Source: Fidelibacterota bacterium UBA7300 (GTDB lineage: Bacteria; Fidelibacterota; Marinisomatia; Marinisomatales; UBA2128). From it: a DNA stretch of 23,969 nucleotides. Under the pieces are notes generated by a model. That model did not search any database. It was not told the origin of the DNA and saw nothing but the letters and a program-made list of their open reading frames with translations. This document shows, in pieces, positions 14,320-21,703 of this stretch. Position 1 is the first letter of the stretch. Each line of letters starts with the position of its first letter. A program made the translations under genes and the position numbers. Location of the stretch: contig DKQU01000016.1 of NCBI GenBank assembly GCA_002471865.1, positions 3,668 to 27,636 on the forward strand, in the 5' to 3' direction.

Positions 14320-16025
14320 GTCAAACCTCCTCGCAACTTAATATCACGGATATTCAGTTGAATTGATTTCCGGCCTTGCCATTCATTTTCCTCAACTACG
14401 AAAGCGAGATCGAACGGTTTTCCACTTAGAAGATCTGAGTAATGTTTTCCCATATTGAAGGCAATGGCATCGAAAGCCTTACTATTTTGCTTTGCCCTGA
14501 ATTTAAGATGATCGCCGTTACCTACCAAACGTGGCTTTCCGGCAATTTCTACTTTACGAGAAACGAATTGCGGCCGCATATTGCCTGGACCAAAAGGTGC
14601 CAGTTTTTTTAGAAATTCCATAAATCTTCCATTTATATCACTCAGTTTCATTTCTGCTTCGATGGTAAGAGTACCAACTAAATCTGAGTCAGAAAGGGCA
14701 TTGTTGGCAAGGGTAATAAAAGAATCCCTGAAAAGAGGTAGATTGGATTTTGAAATGGTCATCCCTGCTGCCATGGGATGCCCGCCGAAACCGTCAAGAT
14801 GCCCAGCACAGTTTGTTAAATTTTCGTAGAGGTCAAAATTGTAGATACTCCTTGCAGAGCCTTTGCCTACACCATTTTCCATAGCAATAATGACTGTAGG
14901 CCGGTGAAATTCCTCTTTGATGCGAGAAGCAACAATTCCTATAACGCCTTGATGCCAACCTTCTTCCCATAGAACGATAGCATTCTCATTCTGTAGGTCA
15001 CATTCTGAGTTTACCTTCAGGAGTGCTTCGTCAATGATGGTCTGCTGAATATCTTGTCGGTTTCGATTTTCCTCGTCTAAATCTCTGGCGATTTCTGCCG
15101 CCTCTATGGGATTATCAGTGGAAAAAAGCGACACAGCCCGATTGGCATCACCTAGTCTTCCGGCTGCATTTATTCGAGGAGCTACCCCGAAAATTAGTCG
15201 TCCAACCGTTAGCTCCTTTTCCAAAAGGTTGCTCACTTGGAGAAGTGCATGCAGGCCCGGCTTTTCAGTTTTTTCGAGAGATTTAAGACCGTGATGCACA
15301 ATGACTCGATTCTCATCCAGTATGGGGACTAAATCTGCTGATGTACCGAGCGTAATCAGATCTAAATGGCTGTAGACAAGTTCAGTATTTATTTCCAGTA
15401 ATTTTGCTACAGCTTCAGCCAGTTTAAAAGTAACACCACCTCCGCAAAGGCCTTTGAATGGATAGGAGCAATCATTTCGCTTGGGATTTAGGATTGCATA
15501 GGCTTCAGGGAGTTCAGGACTCGGCATATGATGATCAGTTATAATGACATCTATATCTCTTGAGTTGGCATAATCCACAGAATCATGACCGGTAATACCA
15601 CAATCACTAGTGATGATAAGTTCGGCACCTATTTTTTCAGCCCTATCTACACCTTGGGTAGACAATCCATATCCTTCGGTTTCCCGATCTGGGACGTAAA
15701 CCTCCGAGTTACCGCCAGCAGAGTTTATGAACAACCCAAGAGTTGAAGCGCCTGTAGTTCCATCCACATCGTAGTCACCAAATACCAGAATATTCTGTCT
15801 GTTTTTAATGCAATCAGCCAGACGATCAGCTGCTTTATCCATATCTTGCATGAGAAACGGATCGTGCAAACTTTCAAGTGTGGGGGAAAAGAACTTTTGA
15901 GCTTCTTCTTTTGAAAGGATATTTCGGTTAGCCATAACGTTCGCTATAATGTGCGAGCAGTTGAATTCCTGTTGAATTAGGGAGACGAGTTGAGGATCAG
16001 GTTTTTTTATCTTCCAAGTGGACAT
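14316..16025 (-). CDS. recJ: Single-stranded-DNA exonuclease RecJ
   Basis: This 569-aa DHH-superfamily 5'-3' exonuclease acts in recombination, base excision and mismatch repair. Motifs I to IV of the DHH domain are visible: VFGDYDVDGTTGA (Asp84, Asp86, Asp88), ITSDCGI (about 138-144) and ITDHHMP (Asp164-His165-His166). The Gly-rich DHHA1 block GGHPMAAGMTI and the C-terminal OB-fold region with LAPFGPGNMRPQF also match. Length is normal. Its ATG lies only 16 bases after the mature 3' end of the RNase P RNA gene, with no terminator and no clear Shine-Dalgarno between, so co-transcription with rnpB is likely. Its 3' end overlaps the fabH start. Confidence 0.96.
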   Translation of the reverse strand: MSTWKIKKPDPQLVSLIQQEFNCSHIIANVMANRNILSKEEAQKFFSPTLESLHDPFLMQDMDKAADRLADCIKNRQNILVFGDYDVDGTTGASTLGLFINSAGGNSEVYVPDRETEGYGLSTQGVDRAEKIGAELIITSDCGITGHDSVDYANSRDIDVIITDHHMPSPELPEAYAILNPKRNDCSYPFKGLCGGGVTFKLAEAVAKLLEINTELVYSHLDLITLGTSADLVPILDENRVIVHHGLKSLEKTEKPGLHALLQVSNLLEKELTVGRLIFGVAPRINAAGRLGDANRAVSLFSTDNPIEAAEIARDLDEENRNRQDIQQTIIDEALLKVNSECDLQNENAIVLWEEGWHQGVIGIVASRIKEEFHRPTVIIAMENGVGKGSARSIYNFDLYENLTNCAGHLDGFGGHPMAAGMTISKSNLPLFRDSFITLANNALSDSDLVGTLTIEAEMKLSDINGRFMEFLKKLAPFGPGNMRPQFVSRKVEIAGKPRLVGNGDHLKFRAKQNSKAFDAIAFNMGKHYSDLLSGKPFDLAFVVEENEWQGRKSIQLNIRDIKLRGGLT

Positions 16026-16041
16026 ATTGAAGAGAAATATT

Positions 16042-16415
16042 GGAGCCGGTCTATAAGCCGAATTCTGTATCCGCCGGTTGACGGACGGTGATCATTCATC
16101 TGGACTCGACCTCACGATCGGGTTCACGCGATCTACCCGCTCCTTATAATGATGCGAGCAACATCTCGGAGCTGCTTGATCTTGCACCGAATGGGGTTTA
16201 CCCAGCTTCTGATGTTTCCACCAGAACTGGTGGTCTCTTACACCACCGTTTCACCTTTTCCCCAACACGAGTGTCGAGGTAGTCTACTTTCTGTTGCACT
16301 TGCCGTATCCCATCCGCCAGCTGGCGGATCGAAATCCCTCCCGTTAGGAGGCATCCTGCTCTGCGGTGTTCGGACTTTCCTCTCCAATTATCGGAGCGAT
16401 CACCCGACCGGCTCC
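16042..16415 (-). ncRNA. rnpB: RNase P RNA, bacterial class A
   Basis: This is the catalytic RNA that removes 5' leaders from pre-tRNAs. Read on the minus strand, the 5' GGAGCCGGTC (16406-16415) pairs perfectly with the 3' GACCGGCTCC (16042-16051), forming helix P1. The universal blocks are present: GAGGAAAGTCCGAACAC (CR I), the ACAGAAA segment, GGTGAAACGGTGG, GGGTAAACCCC, GAATGATCACCGTC and ACAGAATTCGGCTTATAGACC at the end (CR V). Length is about 374 nt, normal for class A. A perfect 18-bp palindrome at 16312-16329 forms a distal hairpin in what should be the P12 region. It is flanked by a zinc-ribbon protein gene upstream (46-base gap) and recJ downstream (16-base gap). Confidence 0.97.
16312..16329. 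repeat. Perfect 18-bp GC palindrome inside rnpB (P12 region)
   Basis: ATCCGCCAG is followed directly by its reverse complement CTGGCGGAT. In the RNA it forms a hairpin tip in a helix that varies in length between species. The motif resembles dispersed GC palindromes seen in several FCB genomes, which is an inference that needs a genome-wide count. Confidence 0.7.
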
Positions 16416-16461
16416 ATTATCAAATATCATTTAACAGTTAACTGACTGTCCGAATTTACAC

Positions 16462-17169
16462 TTAAGCAGTGTTGATCCAGTGAAGAATTCTTCGACAAGT
16501 TGAACACTGCTTAATACTTTCGCCTTTACGAACTTCAGTCTCATGCTGAGGTGTAATTTTCGAATGGCAACCACCGCAACTGTGATTTACAATGGGAACC
16601 ACTGCAATACCATTTTTCGCTTGTCTTACGCGATCATACTTAGAAATAAATCTTGATTCGATGGTTGGTAGTATTTCTTCTCTATCTTGAGATAGGCGTA
16701 TCTCTTCTTCCTTGGAGCTGGCAACTCTTTTCTCTAATTCTCCTGCTTGGGTTTTTAATTGAACATCAAGTTCACCTATTTGAGATTCATCAAATTTCAA
16801 CTGCTCTTCTAATTGCTCTTTTTCCTGCATTAGATCTAGTTCACGGTTTTCTTCAGTGTCTATTTCTTCTTCCAAATGATCAATCTCACTCATCAACGCA
16901 TCGTATTCCCGGTTGGTCTTTACTAGATAGAGTTGATCACGTAGTTTATCAACTTTTGTTCTTCGATCACTCTCATGACCTTCCAATTGTCGAATTTCAG
17001 CATCTATTTCTGCTATTCTTGTTTTTGCTGCATGAATAGAACTTTTGAGTTCTTCAAGTCGAAACGATAAATCTTCTACTTTTGAAGGAAGGTCACCTTG
17101 AAGTTCCTTAAGATTCATCAGTTGAGAGTCAATATCTTGTAGTTGAACTAGTGAGTTTATTGTTGTCAT
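16462..17169 (-). CDS. Coiled-coil protein with C4 zinc ribbon (CT398/DUF164-like)
   Basis: This 235-aa cytoplasmic protein consists of a long antiparallel coiled coil (about residues 5-175, rich in Glu, Lys and Leu heptads). It includes the conserved VKTNREYDALMSEI motif (about 83-96) and ends in a C4 zinc ribbon with Cys198, Cys201, Cys222 and Cys225 (CGGC and CSTC). This is the zf-RING_7/DUF164 family. Members are widespread, and related proteins have been tied to flagellar or secretion chaperoning or to nucleic-acid binding, but no general function is established. A GGAGAG Shine-Dalgarno sits 7 bases before the ATG. A terminator hairpin lies directly upstream, so it has its own promoter or depends on read-through. 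It is followed by rnpB on the same strand, a neighbour pairing I recall from other bacteria. Confidence 0.88.
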   Translation of the reverse strand: MTTINSLVQLQDIDSQLMNLKELQGDLPSKVEDLSFRLEELKSSIHAAKTRIAEIDAEIRQLEGHESDRRTKVDKLRDQLYLVKTNREYDALMSEIDHLEEEIDTEENRELDLMQEKEQLEEQLKFDESQIGELDVQLKTQAGELEKRVASSKEEEIRLSQDREEILPTIESRFISKYDRVRQAKNGIAVVPIVNHSCGGCHSKITPQHETEVRKGESIKQCSTCRRILHWINTA

Positions 17170-17182
17170 TTTATCTCTCCAT

Positions 17183-17206
17183 AAAAAAATGCACCCATAG
17201 GTGCAT
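17183..17206 (-). terminator. Rho-independent terminator upstream of zinc-ribbon gene
   Basis: On the minus strand a 7-bp stem ATGCACC/GGTGCAT with a TATG loop is followed by seven T. It would end transcripts coming from tRNA-Val. The zinc-ribbon ATG is only 13 bases beyond the T run, so it could also act as an attenuator for that gene. Confidence 0.65.
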
Positions 17207-17266
17207 GTTGTCTGTTCGGTCTTTGTAAGGACTGGATTCGTGTGACAATTCCATGTCCTTTAGGGT

Positions 17267-17353
17267 TTATTCAACCCACTCCTTAAGAGCTAAGTAGGGA
17301 TTGTTTTGAGTATCCTTTAACATTTGCTTTAAAGTATTATTGATCTGTTTCAT
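17267..17353 (-). CDS. Possible 28-aa small protein downstream of tRNA-Val
   Basis: An ATG-initiated frame of 28 codons lies just past the tRNA-Val 3' end and before the terminator, on the same strand. The product reads MKQINNTLKQMLKDTQNNPY and then LALKEWVE. It is hydrophilic, helix-prone and of natural-looking composition, with no membrane segment. There is no clear Shine-Dalgarno; the region before the ATG is the tRNA end itself. I recognise no family. It may be a remnant or a chance frame. Confidence 0.2.
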   Translation of the reverse strand: MKQINNTLKQMLKDTQNNPYLALKEWVE

Positions 17354-17357
17354 TATG

Positions 17358-17431
17358 TGGGCCCAGCAGGACTTGAACCTGCGACTTCTACGATGTGAAC
17401 GTAGCGCTCTGACCAACTGAGCTACGGACCC
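17358..17431 (-). tRNA. tRNA-Val (CAC)
   Basis: This is a 74-nt cloverleaf. The acceptor GGGTCCG pairs with TGGGCCC (with G-T pairs), the D arm is GCTC/GAGC, the anticodon stem is CTACG/CGTAG with loop TTCACAT (anticodon CAC, reading GTG), and the T arm is GCAGG/CCTGC with TTCAAGT. The discriminator is A and CCA is not encoded. Confidence 0.96.
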
Positions 17432-17643
17432 AAAACCTTTACTACTTTGTAAATAAGCGAAGCAAATTTAACGGAATAATTCGGAGTAAACAAGGAGGGG
17501 GAACATGTCTGATCTAGCTATCAATTGATTAATCTTAGACCGGTGGGTTATTACGTGTTGCAGTCATTTTGGGGAGATGGACACAATACCGGGATTTACC
17601 GTTTTGAACTAATTAGGAAGTTAGAAAATTCAGAACCTGAGGG
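17432..17643. other. Intergenic region, tRNA-Val to unknown exported protein
   Basis: These 212 bases are AT-rich. On the plus strand a strong Shine-Dalgarno-like AAGGAGG precedes a 7-codon frame, which I do not regard as a gene. The promoter of tRNA-Val should lie here, near 17435-17475 on the minus strand, but I see no convincing -35/-10 pair. Confidence 0.4.
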
Positions 17644-18243
17644 TTAGTAGGAGAATGTTTTACGCGGATCCAGCTCGGAGTCTCTATATATTACTATTAT
17701 TTTATTTATTTCTGGATAAACAGTCCAGTCTTGAGGCTCAAAAATAACATGTATCCAGCGGTTATTTTCGAATTGCCACACGGCTGTAACAAAATCGTAT
17801 TCAACAACTCTCTGATCAAATTCCGCTGGTTCTGCTAGGTTTTCTTGCCCATATTTTTTTCGTAGCTGACCCATAATTTTTTGAAATACTCTCTGATGAT
17901 TTTCCAAATTGGTGATATTTTCCTTCTGCAGATCCCATTTAAGGAAGAATTGTTCTTCGATCCAGAATACCCCTTCACTATTGACAAAAAATATTCTCAA
18001 TTTATCTATCAGTCTCTTTTTTCTCGGAACCTCCTGGAATTCCAGAATTGTAAGATTGTCCCTCTTCTCAACTTGAGGTTTTAAGTCTGGATATGATGCA
18101 ATTACATCTTTAGAGTTCATACCGAAGTCTATTTTACCAGATCCACGGAGATATTTGGCTCCTTGAGTTGGGTCTGATGCACAAAGAAGCATGCAGGAGA
18201 AGAGTAAGGTAAGAAGAGTTTTATAAAATTCAGTTAATTTCAT
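17644..18243 (-). CDS. Small exported protein of unknown function
   Basis: This encodes 199 aa from the ATG at 18241-18243. A TTG ten codons upstream is possible, but it would put ten polar residues before the signal peptide. The N-terminus MKLTEFYKTLLTLLFSCMLLCAS is a signal peptide, perhaps a lipoprotein signal with a non-standard box. The mature part begins near SDPTQGAKYLRGSGKIDFGMNSKDVIASYPDL. The FGM-x-x-x-x-V pattern recalls short periplasmic repeats that follow signal peptides in other exported proteins. The rest is mixed alpha/beta with many aromatic residues (VFWIEEQFFLKWDL, YDFVTAVWQFENNRWIHVIFEP). I recognise no family. It lies alone between two tRNA genes on the same strand. Confidence 0.75.
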   Translation of the reverse strand: MKLTEFYKTLLTLLFSCMLLCASDPTQGAKYLRGSGKIDFGMNSKDVIASYPDLKPQVEKRDNLTILEFQEVPRKKRLIDKLRIFFVNSEGVFWIEEQFFLKWDLQKENITNLENHQRVFQKIMGQLRKKYGQENLAEPAEFDQRVVEYDFVTAVWQFENNRWIHVIFEPQDWTVYPEINKIIVIYRDSELDPRKTFSY

Positions 18244-18308
18244 TTCGATTGCTCTTGTGTCAGAACTTAACAATAGTCAATAAAAAATAATCAATTGAAA
18301 ATTTGTTG

Positions 18309-18381
18309 TGGGCCCTCCAGGATTCGAACCTGGAACCTACGCATTATGAGTGCGGTGCTCTAACCGTTGAGCTAAGGGCCC
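18309..18381 (-). tRNA. tRNA with CAU anticodon (Ile2 or Met)
   Basis: This is a 73-nt cloverleaf. The acceptor GGGCCCT/AGGGCCC is perfect, the D arm is GCTC/GAGC, the anticodon loop is CTCATAA (CAT) and the T arm is CCAGG/CCTGG with TTCGAAT. The discriminator is A and CCA is not encoded. The acceptor and GGGCCCTTAGCTCA start resemble tRNA-Ile2, whose C34 is made lysidine by TilS, more than elongator Met; an initiator is excluded because the first pair is matched. The identity needs a covariance-model call. Confidence 0.93.
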
Positions 18382-18676
18382 TGTCAAAATTTATAAAAGA
18401 TTTATTAAGGAGTTTTATCTTTAATTTTCTTCATCTATACTTTTCTTCTAACTGAAAGTGTTACTAATTAGGTTTGGAAATCTATTACGATTCTAATTAA
18501 ATAACTGTCAAAATACCTTGCAATTCTTGCTCTGCGTTGTGAACTTCTGTGCAAGTAATGAATGTGGGAATCCACAGGTAGGGTAATTACCAATAAATAA
18601 ACTTGATTAACCTCGAAAAACAATACAAGTTAACTTTAGCGATCTATTCACAAATTTCAAATAGGAGACAAGTGCA
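18382..18676. other. Intergenic region, CAU tRNA to TonB-dependent receptor
   Basis: These 295 bases carry no gene. They should hold the tRNA promoter (minus) and the receptor promoter (plus). I see a GTGG-GAAT-CCAC hairpin near 18571-18582, a perfect GGTAATTACC palindrome near 18585-18594 and an AACTTG/CAAGTT inverted pair near 18599-18632. None matches a riboswitch or operator that I know. The receptor's Shine-Dalgarno, AGGAGA, is at 18662-18667, 9 bases before its ATG. Confidence 0.4.
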
Positions 18677-21592
18677 ATGACAAGGAAATCAAAACTATAC
18701 CTGTCTGTGCTGGCTCTGATTCTTCCTCTGGGCCTGATGGCGCAAGCCACCATTACCGGTTCAGTAACTTCGGAAGATGGAGCAGCCTTAGCAGGTGCAA
18801 ACGTAATAGTCGAAGGGACATCTTTAGGCGCCGCAGCTGATGCCGGTGGTAATTATTCAATCGATGGTGTATCGGCAGGTAACGTTACGGTTACGGCATC
18901 TTTTGTCGGTTATGAGTCGTCAAGTTCATCAGTGTCTGTGCCGGCTTCCGGCTCAGTTACCGTTAACTTCTCGCTCGCTGGTGGAGCAATCGAGGTTGCT
19001 GCTCTCCAAATCATAGCAGGAAGAGCAAAACATCGTGAAACACCAGTGGCCTTTACTGATGTTACTGGAGAAGACGTCAAAATGCGTAATGCGTCGCGTG
19101 ACTTACCCATGATTCTTAACGAAACGCCTGGTGTTTATGCTTCGATGCAGGGTGGTGGATCTGGTGATTCGCGCGTTAATGTACGAGGTTTCGATCAGCG
19201 AAACACTGCCGTTCTCATCAACGGTGTTCCTGTCAACGATATGGAAAATGGCTGGGTTTACTGGTCTAACTGGGATGGAGTTGCTGATGTTACTCAGTCT
19301 ATCCAAGTCCAGCGTGGCCTGGGAGCATCCAATCTGGCTATTGCATCAGTTGGAGGTACGATCAATGTACTCACCTCAGCTGCAGATGCCGAAGCTGGTG
19401 GTCTGATGAAACAGGAAGTTGGCTCTGATGGTTTTCTAAAAACTACAGTGGGCTACTCTACAGGTAGACTCACAAGCGGTTTGGCAGCTTCAGCTGCTAT
19501 CGTACGCAAAACCGGCGAAGGCTACGCTGACGGAACTTGGACAGATTCCTGGGCATACTTCTTTACTTTGAATAAGGTTATGGGAAAACACGTTTTCGAT
19601 GCCACTTTGCTGGGTGCCCCACAGCAGCATGGTCAACGCTATAGTAGTGACCAGATGCATACAATCGATGAGTGGGAAACCCTATTTGAAGGGGATTTGC
19701 GTGTCAACAGCGGTTACAATGGTTCTTATGACGGTACTGGTGCTGGCTGGGGATACATCTCCAAAGACAACTATGATATGATCATAGACAACCAAGGCGA
19801 GCCATCTTCACTTGATGGTCTTGGGAAGGCGCTGTTTGGTGGCATCCAGCAGACTAAAAAAGTGGGTGGTGATTATATCATCAACAACCGTACAAACTAT
19901 TATCATAAACCGGTCTATAACCTAAACTGGTATTGGGATATCAGTGAGAAGACCAGCTTGAGTACTGTACTCTACGGTTCTAACGGTTTTGGTGGTGGAA
20001 CAGGTCCTTTAAACAACCGCGGTAATAATGTATATTGGAATGATGATGACAGTACCATGATCGTTGTAGATAGTGATACCACGTACACTCCAGGTGCTTG
20101 GAACAGTGCATCTGTTAAATATATCAATCCTGGCCAGTCGGATGATGGTTTCTACTATGATTGGAATGCTTTCATTGAATATAATTCTGTTGGTGATGGT
20201 TCTGGTTATTTTTCATATAATGATACTGTTAGCAGTGCGTATTCAGCCTGGAATGATGGGAAGACCATCGATACCACTTACTCCGATTCTGAGGTACGAG
20301 CCAAGGCAATCATTCGTGCTTCGGTAAACAGTCATAACTGGTACGGTGCTATCTCGACCCTAAAGCATAATTTGAACGATGTCATGATTGTTAAAGCCGG
20401 TATTGATATACGTAGTTATGAAGGTATTCACTATCGTGAAGTCGTGAACCTTCTGGGAGCGGATTATTTCGTAGATGAATACTACTATGGTGGCAAAGAT
20501 TACAGTGACATCAATGAAGTTAATCCTGAAGATGGCATGAATCGTGTAGGCGACAAGATCGCCTACCACAACATAGGCTATAACAAATGGATTGGTGGAT
20601 TTGGGCAGTTTGAATATAAATCGCCCTCTCTATCTGTTTTTGCCAGCTTGGCTTTATCACGGACTGAATACCAACGTGAAGACTTTTTCAACTATACTGA
20701 TGAATCTGGCGATCAGCTTTCTGAAAAGGGTATCTTCCCAGGATTTGCATTCAAAACTGGAGCAAACTATAACCTTTCAGAAACAATGAACGTATACGGT
20801 AATGTTGGTTATATGACTATTGCCCCCAATTTCACAAATGTCTACCTGAATTACGTCAATGACCTGAACGAGAATGCGACGAATGAACTTGTCACTGCGT
20901 TTGAGGTTGGTTATGGATACAGTGGTAGGAAGATTGGCTTAAATGCAAATTACTACCTCACACTCTGGGCCGATAAAGCTATGGTTAAGACAGATTATTC
21001 TGATGAGGGTGAACTGCTTATCTACAATATCGCTGGTCTGAGTGCCAGGCATAGTGGTCTGGAATTTGATCTTACAGCCTTACTCATGCGGAATCTTAAG
21101 GTAAACGCTGCTGTCGCACTTTCAGACTGGGTATGGATTGATGATGTAAGCGCATTAGTCACTCCTGACAATGATCGTTCTGGAGATCCCTTACAGATCG
21201 ACATCTACTCCAAGGATCTCCATGTGGGTAATGCACCACAGAACCAGTTCTCATTCGGTGCAGTCTGGACTCCCATCAAAGGCCTGAGGATAAATCCTGT
21301 CATCAAGTACTTTGATAAGCACTATGCCGATTTTGATCCGTCAGATCGGGAAAATTCTGATGACCGGGAAGATTCCTTCAAACTCGATTCAGCGATGCTT
21401 GTTGATCTCCATGCTGGATACAGCCTGAAACTCGCTGGCTTTCCCATCTCCTTTGACGTTCATATGTTGAACGCTTTGGACGAGGAATACATCAGTGATG
21501 CAGTAGATGGCTCATCTCATACTGAAGATGATGTTGATGTATACTACGGTCTTGGTACTCGAATCAATACCTCGATCACTATCAACTTCTAG
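18677..21592 (+). CDS. TonB-dependent outer-membrane receptor with carboxypeptidase-regulatory-like domain
   Basis: This 971-aa outer-membrane protein has a signal peptide at residues 1-22 (ending LGLMAQA). A carboxypeptidase-regulatory-like beta domain covers about 23-100 (ITGSVTSEDGAALAGANVIVEG ... GNYSIDGVSAGNVTVTASFVGYESS). The plug (about 118-230) has LPMILNETPGVYA, RVNVRGFDQRNTAVLINGVPVNDMENG and GLGASNLAIASVGGTINVLT. The barrel (about 235-971) is rich in aromatic beta strands and ends in ITINF with a C-terminal Phe, as expected for BAM recognition. It imports a large substrate with energy from TonB-ExbBD. No SusD-like partner, TonB or substrate enzyme is adjacent, so it is a standalone receptor and the substrate (siderophore, peptide or glycan) cannot be told. 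It has its own leader and ends in a strong terminator, so it is monocistronic. Such proteins are often among the most abundant in marine FCB cells. Confidence 0.95.
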   Translation: MTRKSKLYLSVLALILPLGLMAQATITGSVTSEDGAALAGANVIVEGTSLGAAADAGGNYSIDGVSAGNVTVTASFVGYESSSSSVSVPASGSVTVNFSLAGGAIEVAALQIIAGRAKHRETPVAFTDVTGEDVKMRNASRDLPMILNETPGVYASMQGGGSGDSRVNVRGFDQRNTAVLINGVPVNDMENGWVYWSNWDGVADVTQSIQVQRGLGASNLAIASVGGTINVLTSAADAEAGGLMKQEVGSDGFLKTTVGYSTGRLTSGLAASAAIVRKTGEGYADGTWTDSWAYFFTLNKVMGKHVFDATLLGAPQQHGQRYSSDQMHTIDEWETLFEGDLRVNSGYNGSYDGTGAGWGYISKDNYDMIIDNQGEPSSLDGLGKALFGGIQQTKKVGGDYIINNRTNYYHKPVYNLNWYWDISEKTSLSTVLYGSNGFGGGTGPLNNRGNNVYWNDDDSTMIVVDSDTTYTPGAWNSASVKYINPGQSDDGFYYDWNAFIEYNSVGDGSGYFSYNDTVSSAYSAWNDGKTIDTTYSDSEVRAKAIIRASVNSHNWYGAISTLKHNLNDVMIVKAGIDIRSYEGIHYREVVNLLGADYFVDEYYYGGKDYSDINEVNPEDGMNRVGDKIAYHNIGYNKWIGGFGQFEYKSPSLSVFASLALSRTEYQREDFFNYTDESGDQLSEKGIFPGFAFKTGANYNLSETMNVYGNVGYMTIAPNFTNVYLNYVNDLNENATNELVTAFEVGYGYSGRKIGLNANYYLTLWADKAMVKTDYSDEGELLIYNIAGLSARHSGLEFDLTALLMRNLKVNAAVALSDWVWIDDVSALVTPDNDRSGDPLQIDIYSKDLHVGNAPQNQFSFGAVWTPIKGLRINPVIKYFDKHYADFDPSDRENSDDREDSFKLDSAMLVDLHAGYSLKLAGFPISFDVHMLNALDEEYISDAVDGSSHTEDDVDVYYGLGTRINTSITINF

Positions 21593-21605
21593 TTGATATT
21601 CAACT

Positions 21606-21647
21606 AAACCAAAAAAGGCTGCCCAATGTGGCAGCCTTTTTTGGTTT
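21606..21647. terminator. Bidirectional rho-independent terminator
   Basis: There is a perfect 18-bp stem, AAACCAAAAAAGGCTGCC with its complement, and a 6-base loop (CAATGT). A-rich and T-rich flanks allow function on both strands. It ends the receptor gene on plus and can serve the convergent dnaG operon on minus. Confidence 0.92.
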
Positions 21648-21662
21648 TTTATTGGTAAAGAT

Positions 21663-21691
21663 GTGCCACGCACCTTCAAGGTGCGTGACAC
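21663..21691. repeat. REP-like hairpin between convergent genes
   Basis: GTGCCACGCACC, loop TTCAA, then GGTGCGTGACAC form a 12-bp stem with one C/A mismatch. There is no T run, and it lies 16 bases beyond the main terminator. The form is like short extragenic palindromes mobilised by RAYT transposases; it may be dispersed in the genome. Confidence 0.5.
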
Positions 21692-21703
21692 TCTATCAAT
21701 TAA

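Noticed and set aside
16088..16445. Two plus-strand open frames of 64 and 98 codons over 16088-16445.
   Set aside because: They are antisense to RNase P RNA, whose conserved structure explains the sequence.
17171..17254. A 27-codon minus-strand frame (MELSHESSPYKDR...) ending next to the zinc-ribbon ATG, with an AAAGGA before its start.
   Set aside because: It runs through the terminator hairpin and its T run, and its composition there is dictated by the hairpin; more likely a chance frame.
17491..17529. A strong AAGGAGG Shine-Dalgarno on the plus strand followed by a 7-codon frame.
   Set aside because: The frame is too short, has no downstream gene on that strand, and lies in tRNA upstream DNA; treated as chance.
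18599..18632. AACTTG/CAAGTT inverted pair before the TonB-dependent receptor as a riboswitch or attenuator.
   Set aside because: Only six paired bases, a long spacer and no conserved riboswitch core could be seen.
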